Shown one piece after another: positions 1 through 7,613 of a stretch of 64,000 bases of DNA. Origin of the DNA: Azospirillum brasilense (GTDB lineage Bacteria; Pseudomonadota; Alphaproteobacteria; Azospirillales; Azospirillaceae); contig NZ_VITI01000002.1 of the NCBI RefSeq assembly GCF_007827795.1, forward strand, positions 124,001 to 188,000. The letters are read 5' to 3'. The notes below the pieces were generated by a model that was not told the origin of the DNA, did no database searches, and was given only the letters and a program-made list of their open reading frames with translations. The first letter of the stretch is position 1. Each line of letters starts with the position of its first letter. Made by a program: the position numbers and the translations under genes.

Positions 1-2
1 GT

Positions 3-302
3 CCGCGCCGCGCCTGCTGGACTCCGCCCATCGACGTCTATGAGACGGAGGACGCGGTGACCATCGTGGTCGCCCTTCCCGGCGTCGGCGCGGACCAGCT
101 TCACGTCGCCGTCGAGGACGGCGTTCTGGTGGTTGCCGGCGAGCGGACCCTGCCGCTGGGCTGCGACGGGATCATCCACCGGCTGGAGATTCCCCACGGC
201 CGCTTCGAGCGGCGGATCGAGCTGCCCGCCGGGGCCTTCCGCATGGGACGGCGCGAGCTGTCAGCGGGCTGCCTCGTGCTGACGCTCGACAAGATGGGAT
301 GA
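3..302 (+). CDS. Hsp20 (alpha-crystallin) small heat shock protein, 5' end missing
   Basis: The frame is open from the first bases of the window and stops with TGA at 300-302, so the start codon and N-terminal arm lie outside. The roughly 99 visible residues read as an alpha-crystallin domain: a PPIDVYET strand, an ALPGV turn, a VVAGER strand and a final LTLDK strand. Proteins of this family are ATP-independent holdases that keep unfolding proteins soluble. The chain ends almost at once after the last beta strand, so the usual C-terminal I-x-I/V anchoring tail is not seen. The stop overlaps the lon start in an ATGA junction, which implies translational coupling with a protease, a sensible holdase/degradase pair. 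Confidence 0.85.
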   Translation, partial: PRRACWTPPIDVYETEDAVTIVVALPGVGADQLHVAVEDGVLVVAGERTLPLGCDGIIHRLEIPHGRFERRIELPAGAFRMGRRELSAGCLVLTLDKMG

Positions 303-2731
303 AGGACGTTCGAATGACTGATGAGCACGCTGCCGAAGAGACGCCGACTCCCCAGACGCCATCCGCCTCGCCGCCCGCCTCCGGGTTGCCGGAGGATGTG
401 ATCCCGGTCATCCCGGTGCGGAACCTCGTGCAGTTTCCGGGGGTGGTGCTGCCGGTCACCGTCGGGCGGGCGCGCTCGGTCGCCGCGGCGCAGGAGGCGG
501 CCCGCACCGAACGGCCGGTCGGCATCCTGCTTCAGCGCGACGAGGCGGTGGAGGACCCGACCGGCGCCGACATGCACCGCGTCGGCACGACCGCCACGAT
601 CCTGCGCTACGTCACCACGCCCGACGGCTCGCACCATCTGGTGTGCCAGGGGCAGCAGCGCTTCCGCATCGTCGAGTGGGTGCCGGGCCATCCCTTCATG
701 GCCGCCCGCGTCGAGATGGTGGAGGAAAGCGACACCGCCACGCCGGAAGTCATGGCCCGCTTCCTGAACCTGCGCAACGAGGCGGTGGAGGCGCTGCAAC
801 TGCTGCCCCAGGCCCCACAGGAACTGCTGGCCGCCGTGCAGGCGATCGAAAGCCCCGGCGAACTGGCCGACATGACGGCCAGCTACATGGACCTGAAGCC
901 TGCCGAGAAGCAGGAGGTGCTGGAAACCGTGGATCTGCCGGAGCGGCTCGACAAGGTCGGCGGCCTGCTCGCCCGGCGGATCGAGGTGCTGCGGCTGTCG
1001 CGCGACCTCCGCGAGCGCACCCGCGAGGCTATGGACGAGCGGCAGCGCGAGTATCTGCTGCGCGAGCAGCTGCGCGCTATCCAGAAGGAGCTGGGCGAGG
1101 CCGACGAGGGCCGTCAGGCCGAGATCGGCGAGCTTCAGGACGCCATCGCCAAGGCCGGCATGCCGCCCGACGTCCGCGAGCACGCCGAGAAGGAGCTGCG
1201 CCGGCTGGAGCGCATGCCGGAGGCGGCGGCGGAATATTCGATGGTGCGCAGCTACCTGGACTGGCTGATCGAGATGCCGTGGGACCGCCGGTCGGAATCC
1301 CGTATCGACATCGCCGAGGCCCGCCGCATCCTCGACGAGGACCATTACGGGCTGGAGAAGGTCAAGCGCCGCATCCTGGAGTTCCTGGCGGTGCTCAAGC
1401 TGAACCCGGAGGGGCGCAGCCCCATACTCTGCTTCGTCGGTCCGCCGGGGGTGGGCAAGACCTCGCTCGGCCAGAGCATCGCGCGGGCGACCGGACGGGC
1501 CTTCGCCCGCGTCTCGCTGGGCGGCGTCCATGACGAGAGCGAGATCCGCGGCCACCGCCGCACCTATGTCGGCGCGCTTCCCGGCACCATCGTCCAGGCC
1601 ATCCGCAAGGCCGGGACGCGCGACTGCGTGCTGATGCTGGACGAGATGGACAAGCTGGGGCAGGGCTTCCACGGCGACCCGTCGGCCGCCCTGCTGGAGG
1701 TGCTGGACCCGGAGCAGAACGCGACCTTCCGCGACCATTACCTGGGCGTGCCCTTCGACCTGTCGAAGGTGATGTTCATCGCCACCGCCAACATGCTCGA
1801 CACCATCCCCGGCCCGCTGCGCGACCGCATGGAGGTGATCGAGCTGTCCGGCTACACCGAGGACGAGAAGCTGGAGATCGCCAAGCGCTACCTGCTGGCC
1901 CGCCAACTGGCCGCCAACGGTCTGACGGCGGACCAACTGGTGATCCCCGACGACACGCTGCGGGCGATCATCCGCGACCACACGCGGGAGGCCGGAAACC
2001 GCCAACTGGAACGGCTGATCGGTGCGGTCGGACGCTACGCCGCCGTCCGCATCGCCGAGGGCGAGGTGGAGCGGATGCGGGTCGAGCCGGAGGACCTGAC
2101 GGTGATCCTGGGGCCGCCGCGATTCGAGAACGACGTGGCGATGCGCACCAGCGTGCCCGGCGTGGCGACCGGCCTTGCCTGGACCCCGGTCGGCGGCGAC
2201 ATCCTGTTCATCGAGGCCAGCCGCTTTTCCGGCTCGGGACGGCTGATCCTGACCGGCCAACTGGGCGAGGTGATGAAGGAGAGCGCGCAGGCCGCCCTCA
2301 GCCTCGTCAAGTCGCGGGTGAAGGACCTCGGCCTCGACCCGGAGGGGCTGGATCGCTTCGACATCCACATCCACGTCCCGGCGGGGGCCATTCCGAAGGA
2401 CGGGCCGTCCGCCGGGGTGGCGATCTTCACGGCCCTGGTGTCGCTGCTGTCCGGGCGCTGCATCCGTTCCGACATGGCCATGACCGGGGAGATCAGCCTG
2501 CGCGGGCTGGTCCTGCCGGTCGGCGGCATCCGCGAGAAGGTGGTGGCCGCCCAGCGCGCCGGGCTGAAGACGGTGATGCTGCCCGCCCGCAACCGCAAGG
2601 ATTTCGACGACATTCCTGCGGCGGTTCGCGAGCGGCTGAGCTTCGTCTGGCTGGAGCGGGTGGACGACGCCGTCCGCGCGGCCCTGGTGTCGGAGCCCTC
2701 CGCGGAGGCGGTGGAGCGCAAGGCCGGGTAG
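299..2731 (+). CDS. lon: Lon (La) ATP-dependent serine protease
   Basis: The protein is 810 residues, the usual Lon length. It has an N-terminal substrate-binding domain beginning near residue 30 (PVIPVRNLVQFPG), a coiled-coil stretch around 230-300, an AAA+ module with Walker A GPPGVGKTS at 381-389 and Walker B LMLDEMD, and a C-terminal protease domain. The catalytic dyad is intact: Ser704 in KDGPSAG and Lys747 in GGIREK, 43 residues apart as in E. coli Lon. Lon degrades damaged and regulatory proteins in the cytoplasm. Start ATG 299 overlaps the Hsp20 stop by four bases; an in-frame ATG at 314 is an alternative. Many alphaproteobacteria carry a second Lon beside clpX; the Hsp20 partner suggests this one is stress-linked, which is inference. 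Confidence 0.97.
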   Translation: MKDVRMTDEHAAEETPTPQTPSASPPASGLPEDVIPVIPVRNLVQFPGVVLPVTVGRARSVAAAQEAARTERPVGILLQRDEAVEDPTGADMHRVGTTATILRYVTTPDGSHHLVCQGQQRFRIVEWVPGHPFMAARVEMVEESDTATPEVMARFLNLRNEAVEALQLLPQAPQELLAAVQAIESPGELADMTASYMDLKPAEKQEVLETVDLPERLDKVGGLLARRIEVLRLSRDLRERTREAMDERQREYLLREQLRAIQKELGEADEGRQAEIGELQDAIAKAGMPPDVREHAEKELRRLERMPEAAAEYSMVRSYLDWLIEMPWDRRSESRIDIAEARRILDEDHYGLEKVKRRILEFLAVLKLNPEGRSPILCFVGPPGVGKTSLGQSIARATGRAFARVSLGGVHDESEIRGHRRTYVGALPGTIVQAIRKAGTRDCVLMLDEMDKLGQGFHGDPSAALLEVLDPEQNATFRDHYLGVPFDLSKVMFIATANMLDTIPGPLRDRMEVIELSGYTEDEKLEIAKRYLLARQLAANGLTADQLVIPDDTLRAIIRDHTREAGNRQLERLIGAVGRYAAVRIAEGEVERMRVEPEDLTVILGPPRFENDVAMRTSVPGVATGLAWTPVGGDILFIEASRFSGSGRLILTGQLGEVMKESAQAALSLVKSRVKDLGLDPEGLDRFDIHIHVPAGAIPKDGPSAGVAIFTALVSLLSGRCIRSDMAMTGEISLRGLVLPVGGIREKVVAAQRAGLKTVMLPARNRKDFDDIPAAVRERLSFVWLERVDDAVRAALVSEPSAEAVERKAG

Positions 2732-2822
2732 CGTCTCCGCCGGGGCCGGGACCCTTGCGGACCGGGGGTGCCGTGCGCCACATGAAAGGCGCGCCCGCGT
2801 GGAGCGCGCACAGGAGACGACC

Positions 2823-3698
2823 ATGACGCCCGAGGAACGCACCCTCCTTTCCGATCTGTTCACGCACCTGCGCGAGGTGGAGAACCAGCCCCGCGACCCG
2901 GAGGCGGAACGCTTCATCCAGCAGATGATCCAGGGCCAGCCCGCCGCCGCCTACTACATGGCGCAGTCGGTCCTGGTGCAGCAGCAGGCGCTGACCGCCG
3001 CCCAGCAGCGCATCGAGGATCTGGAGCGGCAGGTGAGGGAGGCGCAGGCCCGCGCCCAGCAGGCCCAGCAGGCCCAACCGCAGCCGTCCGGAGGCAGCTT
3101 CCTGTCCAACGCGCTCGGGCTGGGGCGCAGCCCGTGGGCCGGCGGGGGCAACCGCCCGGCGGAACAACAGCCCGCTCCGCTTCCCCAGTCTCCCCAGGGG
3201 CCGGCCTACAACCCCATGCAGCCGCCGATGCCGTCTCCAATGCAGGCCCCCGCGGCGCCGTCGCGCAGCCCGTGGGGCGCCGCTCCGCAAGGCGGCGGGC
3301 AACCTGGCTATGGTCAGCCCGCCTATCCGCCTCAGCCCGGTTACGCACCGCAGCCCGGCTTCGCCCCGCAGGGCTACGCGCCGCGCGGCGGCGGGTTCCT
3401 GAGCGGAGCGGCCCAGACCGCGGCGGGTGTCGCCGGTGGCATGCTGGCAGCCAGCGCCATCTCCTCGATGCTCAGCCACTCGCCGGGACCGTTCGGCGAG
3501 GCCGCCGGGGCGGCGGGGCAGACGGCCAGCCATGGCGAGACGACCATCAACAATTACTACGGCAACTCCGCCGACCAAGCCGCGGACCAGGGCTTCCCGC
3601 CGGAGGACAACAACCTCCAGAACGTCGATTATCAGACCGATGATTCCTCGTTCGATGACGGCGGCGGCGATTCTGGCGGAGACGACAGCTGGATCTGA
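2823..3698 (+). CDS. DUF2076 family protein
   Basis: The protein is 291 residues starting at ATG 2823, which has AGGAG eight bases upstream; an earlier in-frame start lacks one. The first 75 residues are a conserved helical block (MTPEERTLLSDLF, then EAERFIQQMI) typical of DUF2076. A Gln-rich coiled coil follows, then a long Pro/Gln/Gly low-complexity stretch with repeated QPGYxPQPG-like units. After that comes a Gly/Ala segment that could insert in a membrane, and the tail is Asp/Gly/Ser-rich and ends DDSWI. No function is established for the family to my knowledge. The layout, folded head plus disordered middle, resembles periplasmic or membrane-associated scaffold proteins, but that is a guess. 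A stem-loop follows at 3719-3756. Confidence 0.8.
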   Translation: MTPEERTLLSDLFTHLREVENQPRDPEAERFIQQMIQGQPAAAYYMAQSVLVQQQALTAAQQRIEDLERQVREAQARAQQAQQAQPQPSGGSFLSNALGLGRSPWAGGGNRPAEQQPAPLPQSPQGPAYNPMQPPMPSPMQAPAAPSRSPWGAAPQGGGQPGYGQPAYPPQPGYAPQPGFAPQGYAPRGGGFLSGAAQTAAGVAGGMLAASAISSMLSHSPGPFGEAAGAAGQTASHGETTINNYYGNSADQAADQGFPPEDNNLQNVDYQTDDSSFDDGGGDSGGDDSWI

Positions 3699-3718
3699 CC
3701 TTATCCAGTCCTTTGCGT

Positions 3719-3756
3719 AAGGCGCGCCAACCTTTTGGAAAGGTCCGGTGCGCCTT
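3719..3756 (+). terminator. Stem-loop after the DUF2076 gene
   Basis: AAGGCGC at 3719-3725 pairs with GCGCCTT at 3750-3756, and inside it ACCTTT pairs with AAAGGT, giving a two-part hairpin. There is no clear U-tract, so it may be a weak terminator or an mRNA stabiliser. Confidence 0.4.
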
Positions 3757-3786
3757 CACGCCGCCATCACAGTTAATATAAATTAA
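3755..3786 (+). promoter_or_regulatory. Candidate promoter and AT-rich palindrome for the MarR-type gene
   Basis: TATAAA at 3777-3782 lies 16 bases after TTCACG at 3755-3760, a weak -10/-35 pair. The -10 is embedded in the palindrome TTAAT-ATAA-ATTAA at 3773-3786. This AT-rich block stands out in GC-rich DNA. A palindrome over the -10 is where an autoregulating MarR protein would bind; that role is inferred. Confidence 0.4.
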
Positions 3787-3857
3787 ACAATTAGGTCCCT
3801 ACGGTGCGTTGGGCAAGGCAGGCCGTACTCCCCGATCCCCACGCAGACCCGAGGCCC

Positions 3858-4391
3858 ATGACGACGCTCGTTCAGCCCCAGCCGACCGAAGACGCCGAGC
3901 GCAGCGACGCTGAGCGCAAGGCCTCCGCGACCCAGATGTACCATGAGGTGGCGCGGATCATCGAACGGATGCACCGCCGGTTCCTCGACGTTCTGCGAAT
4001 CGAGCTGTCCCGGATCGGCATCGACGACATCAGCCCGGTGCAGGTCATGATGCTGTTGAACATCTCCAACGGCGAGATCAGTGTGCGCGACCTGATCGAG
4101 CGCGGCTACTACCTCGGCTCCAACGCCTCCTACAACCTGAAGCAGCTGGTGGACAGCGGCTATGTGGACCGCTCCGCCTCGCCGCGCGACAAGCGCGCTG
4201 CCCGGCTGAAGCTGTCGGCAAGGGGGCTGGAGCTGTGCGAGCGGTTGCGCCACATGGCCTCGGTCCATTCCGACGGCCTGATCCGCAGCGACGGCGACAG
4301 CCAGGACTTCGAGGTCACCTACCGTACGCTGCGCCGTCTGGAGCGCAAATGGACGGACGTCATCCGCTCTGACGAAACGGAAATCCTGTAA
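3858..4391 (+). CDS. MarR-family winged-helix regulator, LdtR-like
   Basis: The 177-residue protein has a MarR winged-helix fold: an N-terminal dimerisation helix (ARIIERMHRRFLDVL), a helix-turn-helix with RGYYLGSNASYNLKQL as recognition region, and a wing containing DKRAAR. The RGYY-GSN-SYNLK-L pattern is characteristic of the LdtR group of alphaproteobacteria, known in Liberibacter and Sinorhizobium as a regulator of an L,D-transpeptidase and stress genes. No L,D-transpeptidase gene lies in this window, so its target may be elsewhere. ATG 3858 was chosen because the upstream extension to 3804 is not family-like; the Shine-Dalgarno match is poor in either case. Confidence 0.8.
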   Translation: MTTLVQPQPTEDAERSDAERKASATQMYHEVARIIERMHRRFLDVLRIELSRIGIDDISPVQVMMLLNISNGEISVRDLIERGYYLGSNASYNLKQLVDSGYVDRSASPRDKRAARLKLSARGLELCERLRHMASVHSDGLIRSDGDSQDFEVTYRTLRRLERKWTDVIRSDETEIL

Positions 4392-4469
4392 CGCGCATTG
4401 ACCTCCCTCAGTGTGCGCGGCGGTTGGCCGTGCCACGGTAAGGCCGCTGAGCCTTTAGGGGGATGTGGG

Positions 4470-4874
4470 ATGAAGTTCGCCATCGGCACCCAGGATTACC
4501 GCAGCATCGCCACCCATGGCGGCCGCACCCGCCGCTTCCTGGTCTTCGAGGCCGAGGCGGGCGGCGACCCCGTGGAGCTCGGGCGGATCGAATTGGCGGA
4601 CGACGAGGTGCTCCACCTCGCCGGCGATGGGCGCCCGCATCCCATCGACTCGGTGCGGGTGGTCATCACCGGCTCCTCCGGCCAGGGATTCATCGATCAC
4701 ATGAAGCGCCGCGGCATCGAGCCGGTGACCACGCTGGAAACCGACCCGGTGCAGGCGATCCGCGATTACTTCGCGGGCACCGTCAAGACGGCTCCTCCGC
4801 CTGAGCATCCGCACGACCATCACGATCACGGCCCCGAGGACGCCCCGCAGGAGTGTCACGGGGCGTCCGCCTGA
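4470..4874 (+). CDS. NifX/NafY-type iron-molybdenum cofactor domain protein
   Basis: The 134-residue protein begins MKFAIGTQDY and continues with a Rossmann-like fold (VVITGSSGQGFIDHMKRRGIEPV) matching the dinitrogenase iron-molybdenum cofactor-binding domain of NifX, NafY and NifB. A distinctive His-rich tail with HPHDHHDH follows, plausibly metal-binding. Relatives carry FeMo-co or its precursors during nitrogenase assembly, but stand-alone copies outside nif clusters are common and mostly uncharacterised. No nif gene is visible nearby. ATG 4470 was taken because the family sequence starts there; the frame is open upstream to 4398. It lies 79 bases after the LdtR-like gene on the same strand. 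Confidence 0.7.
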   Translation: MKFAIGTQDYRSIATHGGRTRRFLVFEAEAGGDPVELGRIELADDEVLHLAGDGRPHPIDSVRVVITGSSGQGFIDHMKRRGIEPVTTLETDPVQAIRDYFAGTVKTAPPPEHPHDHHDHGPEDAPQECHGASA

Positions 4875-4878
4875 GTCG

Positions 4879-5571
4879 TCAGACGGGAAAAGACACGCTG
4901 GCGGTCGTTCCGGCGGCGTCGCTTTCCGTGTTCAGCGTGTCGCCGAGCTGGGCGGCCAGCGCTTCGGCCAACATCAGCCCGTCCTCCGCCGTCGTGTCGA
5001 AGCCGGCGGGCAGGGCGCGCCCGTTGTCCTCGACGATCAGGCGGGCACGCCCATTGTGCTCCTGCGTCACCGACACGCGAATCCAGCCCTGCTCCGGATA
5101 GGCGTGGTGCAGGCTGTTGGTGATCAGCTCCGCGGTGATCAGGCCCAGCGGCATGGCCTCGTACAGGCCGATCTGGATGGGATCGCTCTTCACCTCGATG
5201 GGCACGTTGGCGAGGCCGCCGGGGGTCCCGTGCTTCACCGCGTCGGCAAGGGATTCGATGTAGCGGCCCAAATTCACGTGGGTGCCGGTGCCCGATTCGT
5301 GGAGGTGGCGATAGAGGATCGCCAGCGCTTCGATGCGGACCAGCGTCTGTTCGTAGGCGGCGCGGGCGTCCGGGTCGCGGATGCGGCCCGTTTGCAGTTT
5401 CAGCAGGCTGATGACCAGCTGAAGGCTGTTCTTGGCCCGGTGCTGAAGCTCGCGCAGTTCGGCCTCCAACTCGCGGATGCGTTCCGCGATTGGGTCCTCC
5501 GGCGCTCCCGAACCGGTGGCGGGGCGATCAGCAGGCAGGGCGACCGGCTGGGACCGGAGGGGATTGGGCAT
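4879..5571 (-). CDS. Sensor-less HWE/HisKA_2-type histidine kinase
   Basis: The 230-residue protein starts at ATG 5571 (a GTG at 5574 precedes it in frame). After a short variable head it has a HisKA_2 box, ELQHRAKNSLQLV, with the phosphorylatable His, then a HATPase domain whose N-box reads ITAELITNSLHHA. No sensory, PAS or membrane segment is present, so it must receive its signal from a partner or act as a phosphotransferase. The ATP-lid motifs are unusual: DNGRALP replaces the common DNGxGxP, and the next glycine box reads DGLMLAEAL. Kinases of this type in alphaproteobacteria often feed the PhyR/EcfG general stress response, but no phyR is visible here. It converges with the NifX-like gene. 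Confidence 0.75.
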   Translation of the reverse strand: MPNPLRSQPVALPADRPATGSGAPEDPIAERIRELEAELRELQHRAKNSLQLVISLLKLQTGRIRDPDARAAYEQTLVRIEALAILYRHLHESGTGTHVNLGRYIESLADAVKHGTPGGLANVPIEVKSDPIQIGLYEAMPLGLITAELITNSLHHAYPEQGWIRVSVTQEHNGRARLIVEDNGRALPAGFDTTAEDGLMLAEALAAQLGDTLNTESDAAGTTASVSFPV

Positions 5572-5720
5572 CACGCGATTCTCGGCTGAAGCTGGGCAAT
5601 GTTTTCCTTAGGTACAGAACAATTTATGCGCTTGAACCCTCTCCCGAATTGGTTCTGAGGAAGTAACCCTCTGCGCATATCCAATTCGTTCGTTCACGTT
5701 CGGACGGAGGAGGAGGGCTT

Positions 5721-5807
5721 ATGAGCCGGGCGGACGAAGGGTTGGAATCGCGGGCAGGCGGGGCAAGCCGGAAAATGCGTTCCCCTGGCCGCCCCGTCGT
5801 GGCATGA
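5721..5807 (+). CDS. 28-codon leader ORF coupled to the esterase gene
   Basis: A short open frame starts at ATG 5721 directly behind a very strong Shine-Dalgarno run (GGAGGAGGAGGG, 5706-5717). It ends with TGA at 5805-5807, overlapping the next ATG (5804) as ATGA. The peptide begins MSRADEGLESRAGG and is basic and Ser/Gly-rich, with no recognisable motif. The downstream gene has no ribosome site of its own, so this mini-ORF probably delivers ribosomes to it. It could be a pure leader or encode a real micro-protein; the sequence does not decide. Confidence 0.5.
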   Translation: MSRADEGLESRAGGASRKMRSPGRPVVA

Positions 5808-6838
5808 GTGCCGCCATGCGTTTGAGAACCCTGGTGATTCCCTTCTGTGCCCTGCTGGCCGTGGCCGGCGGCTGCGCCGCGGTGGCCGGAAACGGCGGGC
5901 CGGTCAGATCTTCCCTTCCGATTGCGCTGGACCCGGACCGTCCCGCTCTTGCGGAGGTGGGGGCTCTGCGATTTCGTGGCGCCCTCCGTCTGCCCGGTGG
6001 AGCGGGTGTGGGAGGCTTGTCCGGCCTTTGGGTCAGCGACTCGGGTGATCGTTTCGTCGCGGTCTCCGACAACGGGAGGAGCGTCACGGGACGGCTGTCC
6101 TATGACGCCCAGGGGCATCTGGCCGGTGCCGGACGCTACGATGTCCACCCCCTGGTCATCGACAAGGCCCCGGATTACCGTGGCCGGCTCAATGACTCGG
6201 AGGACCTCGTCCGCCTGCCGGACGGAGGTTGGCTGGTGCCGTTCGAGCGCAACCACCGCATCCTGCGCTACGGCGGCTCCGACCGGCCCGAGGGAACGCC
6301 GCGGAAGCTTCCGACGCCGCCCGGCCTGGAGGAGGCTCCATCGAACGGTGGAATCGAGGCGCTGGCCGCGCTGCCGGATGGCCGCATCCTGGCCATCGAG
6401 GAGGGGGATGACGACGGGGTCCGGGAGCGCAGCGCCTGGATCGCTTCCGCCGAGCTGAAAACACGGGGAGACTGGCAACCGCTGACCTACCGCGCGGCGC
6501 CGCGGTTCCGCCCCACGGCGGCGGCGGCTCTGCCCGACGGCGGGGTGCTGGTGCTGGAGCGGCGGGTGTCGCTGCTGGGCGGATGGGCGGCGCGCATCGT
6601 CCATGTGCCGGCGGATTCGCTGCGCGGCGGCGCAACGATGGATGGCGTCGAACTGGCGCGGCTGGAGCCGCCTTTGCTGACCGATAATTTCGAAGGAATG
6701 GCGGTGCGGTCCGGCCCGGACGGCGACACGCTGCTCTACATCGTTTCCGACGACAACCGCAGTCCGCTGCAGCGGACCTATCTGATGATGTTCCGGCTTC
6801 CGGCCGGCGCCCTGAAACCCGCCATTGCGGGGCGCTGA
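5804..6838 (+). CDS. Secreted esterase-like activity of phytase family protein
   Basis: The 344-residue protein opens with a signal peptide (LVIPFCALLAVAGGC) that ends in a possible lipobox, so it is exported and perhaps lipidated. The remainder matches the 'esterase-like activity of phytase' domain: GLSGLWVSDSGDRFVAVSDNG near residue 75, NDSEDLVRLPDGG, SNGGIEALAALPDGRILA and the late DNFEGMAVR. The fold is a predicted beta-propeller. The exact substrate is unknown; phosphate ester release is the family annotation. ATG 5804 overlaps the stop of a 28-codon leader ORF; ATG 5816 is an alternative start nearer the signal peptide. It is convergent with the NYN gene across a palindromic repeat array. 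Confidence 0.8.
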   Translation: MSAAMRLRTLVIPFCALLAVAGGCAAVAGNGGPVRSSLPIALDPDRPALAEVGALRFRGALRLPGGAGVGGLSGLWVSDSGDRFVAVSDNGRSVTGRLSYDAQGHLAGAGRYDVHPLVIDKAPDYRGRLNDSEDLVRLPDGGWLVPFERNHRILRYGGSDRPEGTPRKLPTPPGLEEAPSNGGIEALAALPDGRILAIEEGDDDGVRERSAWIASAELKTRGDWQPLTYRAAPRFRPTAAAALPDGGVLVLERRVSLLGGWAARIVHVPADSLRGGATMDGVELARLEPPLLTDNFEGMAVRSGPDGDTLLYIVSDDNRSPLQRTYLMMFRLPAGALKPAIAGR

Positions 6839-6857
6839 CCGGAAAGCGCGCCCCGCG

Positions 6858-6935
6858 GTGAGCGATATCGCTCAAAAGTTTCTGTAAGCGGTACCGCTCA
6901 AAAGTTGCGGTGAGCGGTACCGCTCAGAAGTTGGC
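6858..6935. repeat. Three tandem 26-bp units, each holding a palindrome
   Basis: Units start at 6858, 6884 and 6910 with an exact 26-bp period. Each contains GAGCGATATCGCTC (6860-6873), AAGCGGTACCGCTC (6886-6899) or GAGCGGTACCGCTC (6912-6925), followed by AAAAGTT or AGAAGTT. The first and third palindromes are perfect over 14 bases. The array fills the gap between two convergent genes, and the last unit runs into the stop codon and final codons of the NYN gene. Confidence 0.9.
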
Positions 6936-7580
6936 GTAGGGACCGCCCTGGCCGGGCATGTCCGGCACGCCCGGAGCACCTGGAGCGCCCGGATTCCCCA
7001 TCGATTCGCGGTGGTGATGGACGCGGGCGATGCTGGGGGCGAGATCCTGAAGCTCGATGAAGTTGTCGGCCTGACGGCGCAACTCGTCGGCGACCATCGG
7101 CGGCTGGGAGCGCACGGTGCTGATGACGCTGACCCGCACGCCCTTGCGTTGCACCGCCTCGACCAGCCGGCGGAAATCGCCGTCGCCGGAGAAGAGCAGG
7201 ATGTGGTCGACGCGCTCGGCCATCTCCATCACGTCGATGGCCAGCTCTATGTCCATGTTGCCCTTGATCTTGCGCCGACCCGAGGCGTCCGTGAACTCCT
7301 TGGTCGGCTTGGTCACCATGGTGTAGCCGTTGTAATCCAGCCAATCGACCAGCGGACGGATCGGCGAATATTCCTGATCCTCCACCAACGCGGTGTAATA
7401 GAAGGCGCGCACCAGCCGTCCCTCGGAGGCGAAGCCGTCGCGAAGACGCTTATAGTCGATATCGAAGCCCAGGGACCGGGCGGCTGCGTACAAATTGGCG
7501 CCGTCGATAAACATCGCCAGACGCTCTTCCTTATAAAAGAGCTTCGTAACATCTTTCGGCAAAGTCGTATTCCGATCCAA
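6924..7580 (-). CDS. NYN-domain (LabA/DUF88, PIN-like) protein
   Basis: The 218-residue protein has the acidic signature of the NYN fold, related to PIN nucleases: ERLAMFIDGANLYAAAR, then NMDIELAIDVMEMA and LFSGDGDFRRLVE, each supplying conserved Asp residues of a metal site. Family members are predicted RNases or RNA-binding proteins. The tail is Gly/Pro/Ala-rich (GNPGAPGAPG). The start is assigned to TTG at 7580 because a GGAAGG ribosome site lies nine bases upstream and a perfect TATAAT lies just beyond. The frame is open much further upstream, but that stretch is antisense to rpoZ and rsh and not family-like. The gene is divergent from rpoZ. Confidence 0.85.
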   Translation of the reverse strand: MDRNTTLPKDVTKLFYKEERLAMFIDGANLYAAARSLGFDIDYKRLRDGFASEGRLVRAFYYTALVEDQEYSPIRPLVDWLDYNGYTMVTKPTKEFTDASGRRKIKGNMDIELAIDVMEMAERVDHILLFSGDGDFRRLVEAVQRKGVRVSVISTVRSQPPMVADELRRQADNFIELQDLAPSIARVHHHRESMGNPGAPGAPGVPDMPGQGGPYANF

Positions 7581-7589
7581 TTCCGTAAT

Positions 7590-7613
7590 CCTTCCACGAT
7601 GGATTGAATTATA
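7590..7613 (-). promoter_or_regulatory. Promoter -10 box and ribosome site of the NYN gene
   Basis: On the minus strand a perfect TATAAT occupies 7613-7608, GGAAGG is at 7595-7590 and TTG at 7580. Transcription would begin near 7601, giving a leader of about 20 bases. No good -35 hexamer is visible. This arrangement decides the unusual TTG start. Confidence 0.55.

Noticed and set aside
101-2917. Long open frame on the minus strand opposite lon (over 900 codons)
   Set aside because: It is antisense to a gene with intact Lon motifs and has no domain or ribosome-site signal. GC-rich DNA leaves long open antisense frames.
6858-6935. CRISPR array from the tandem repeats
   Set aside because: The units abut with no variable spacers, are only three, and no cas gene is present.
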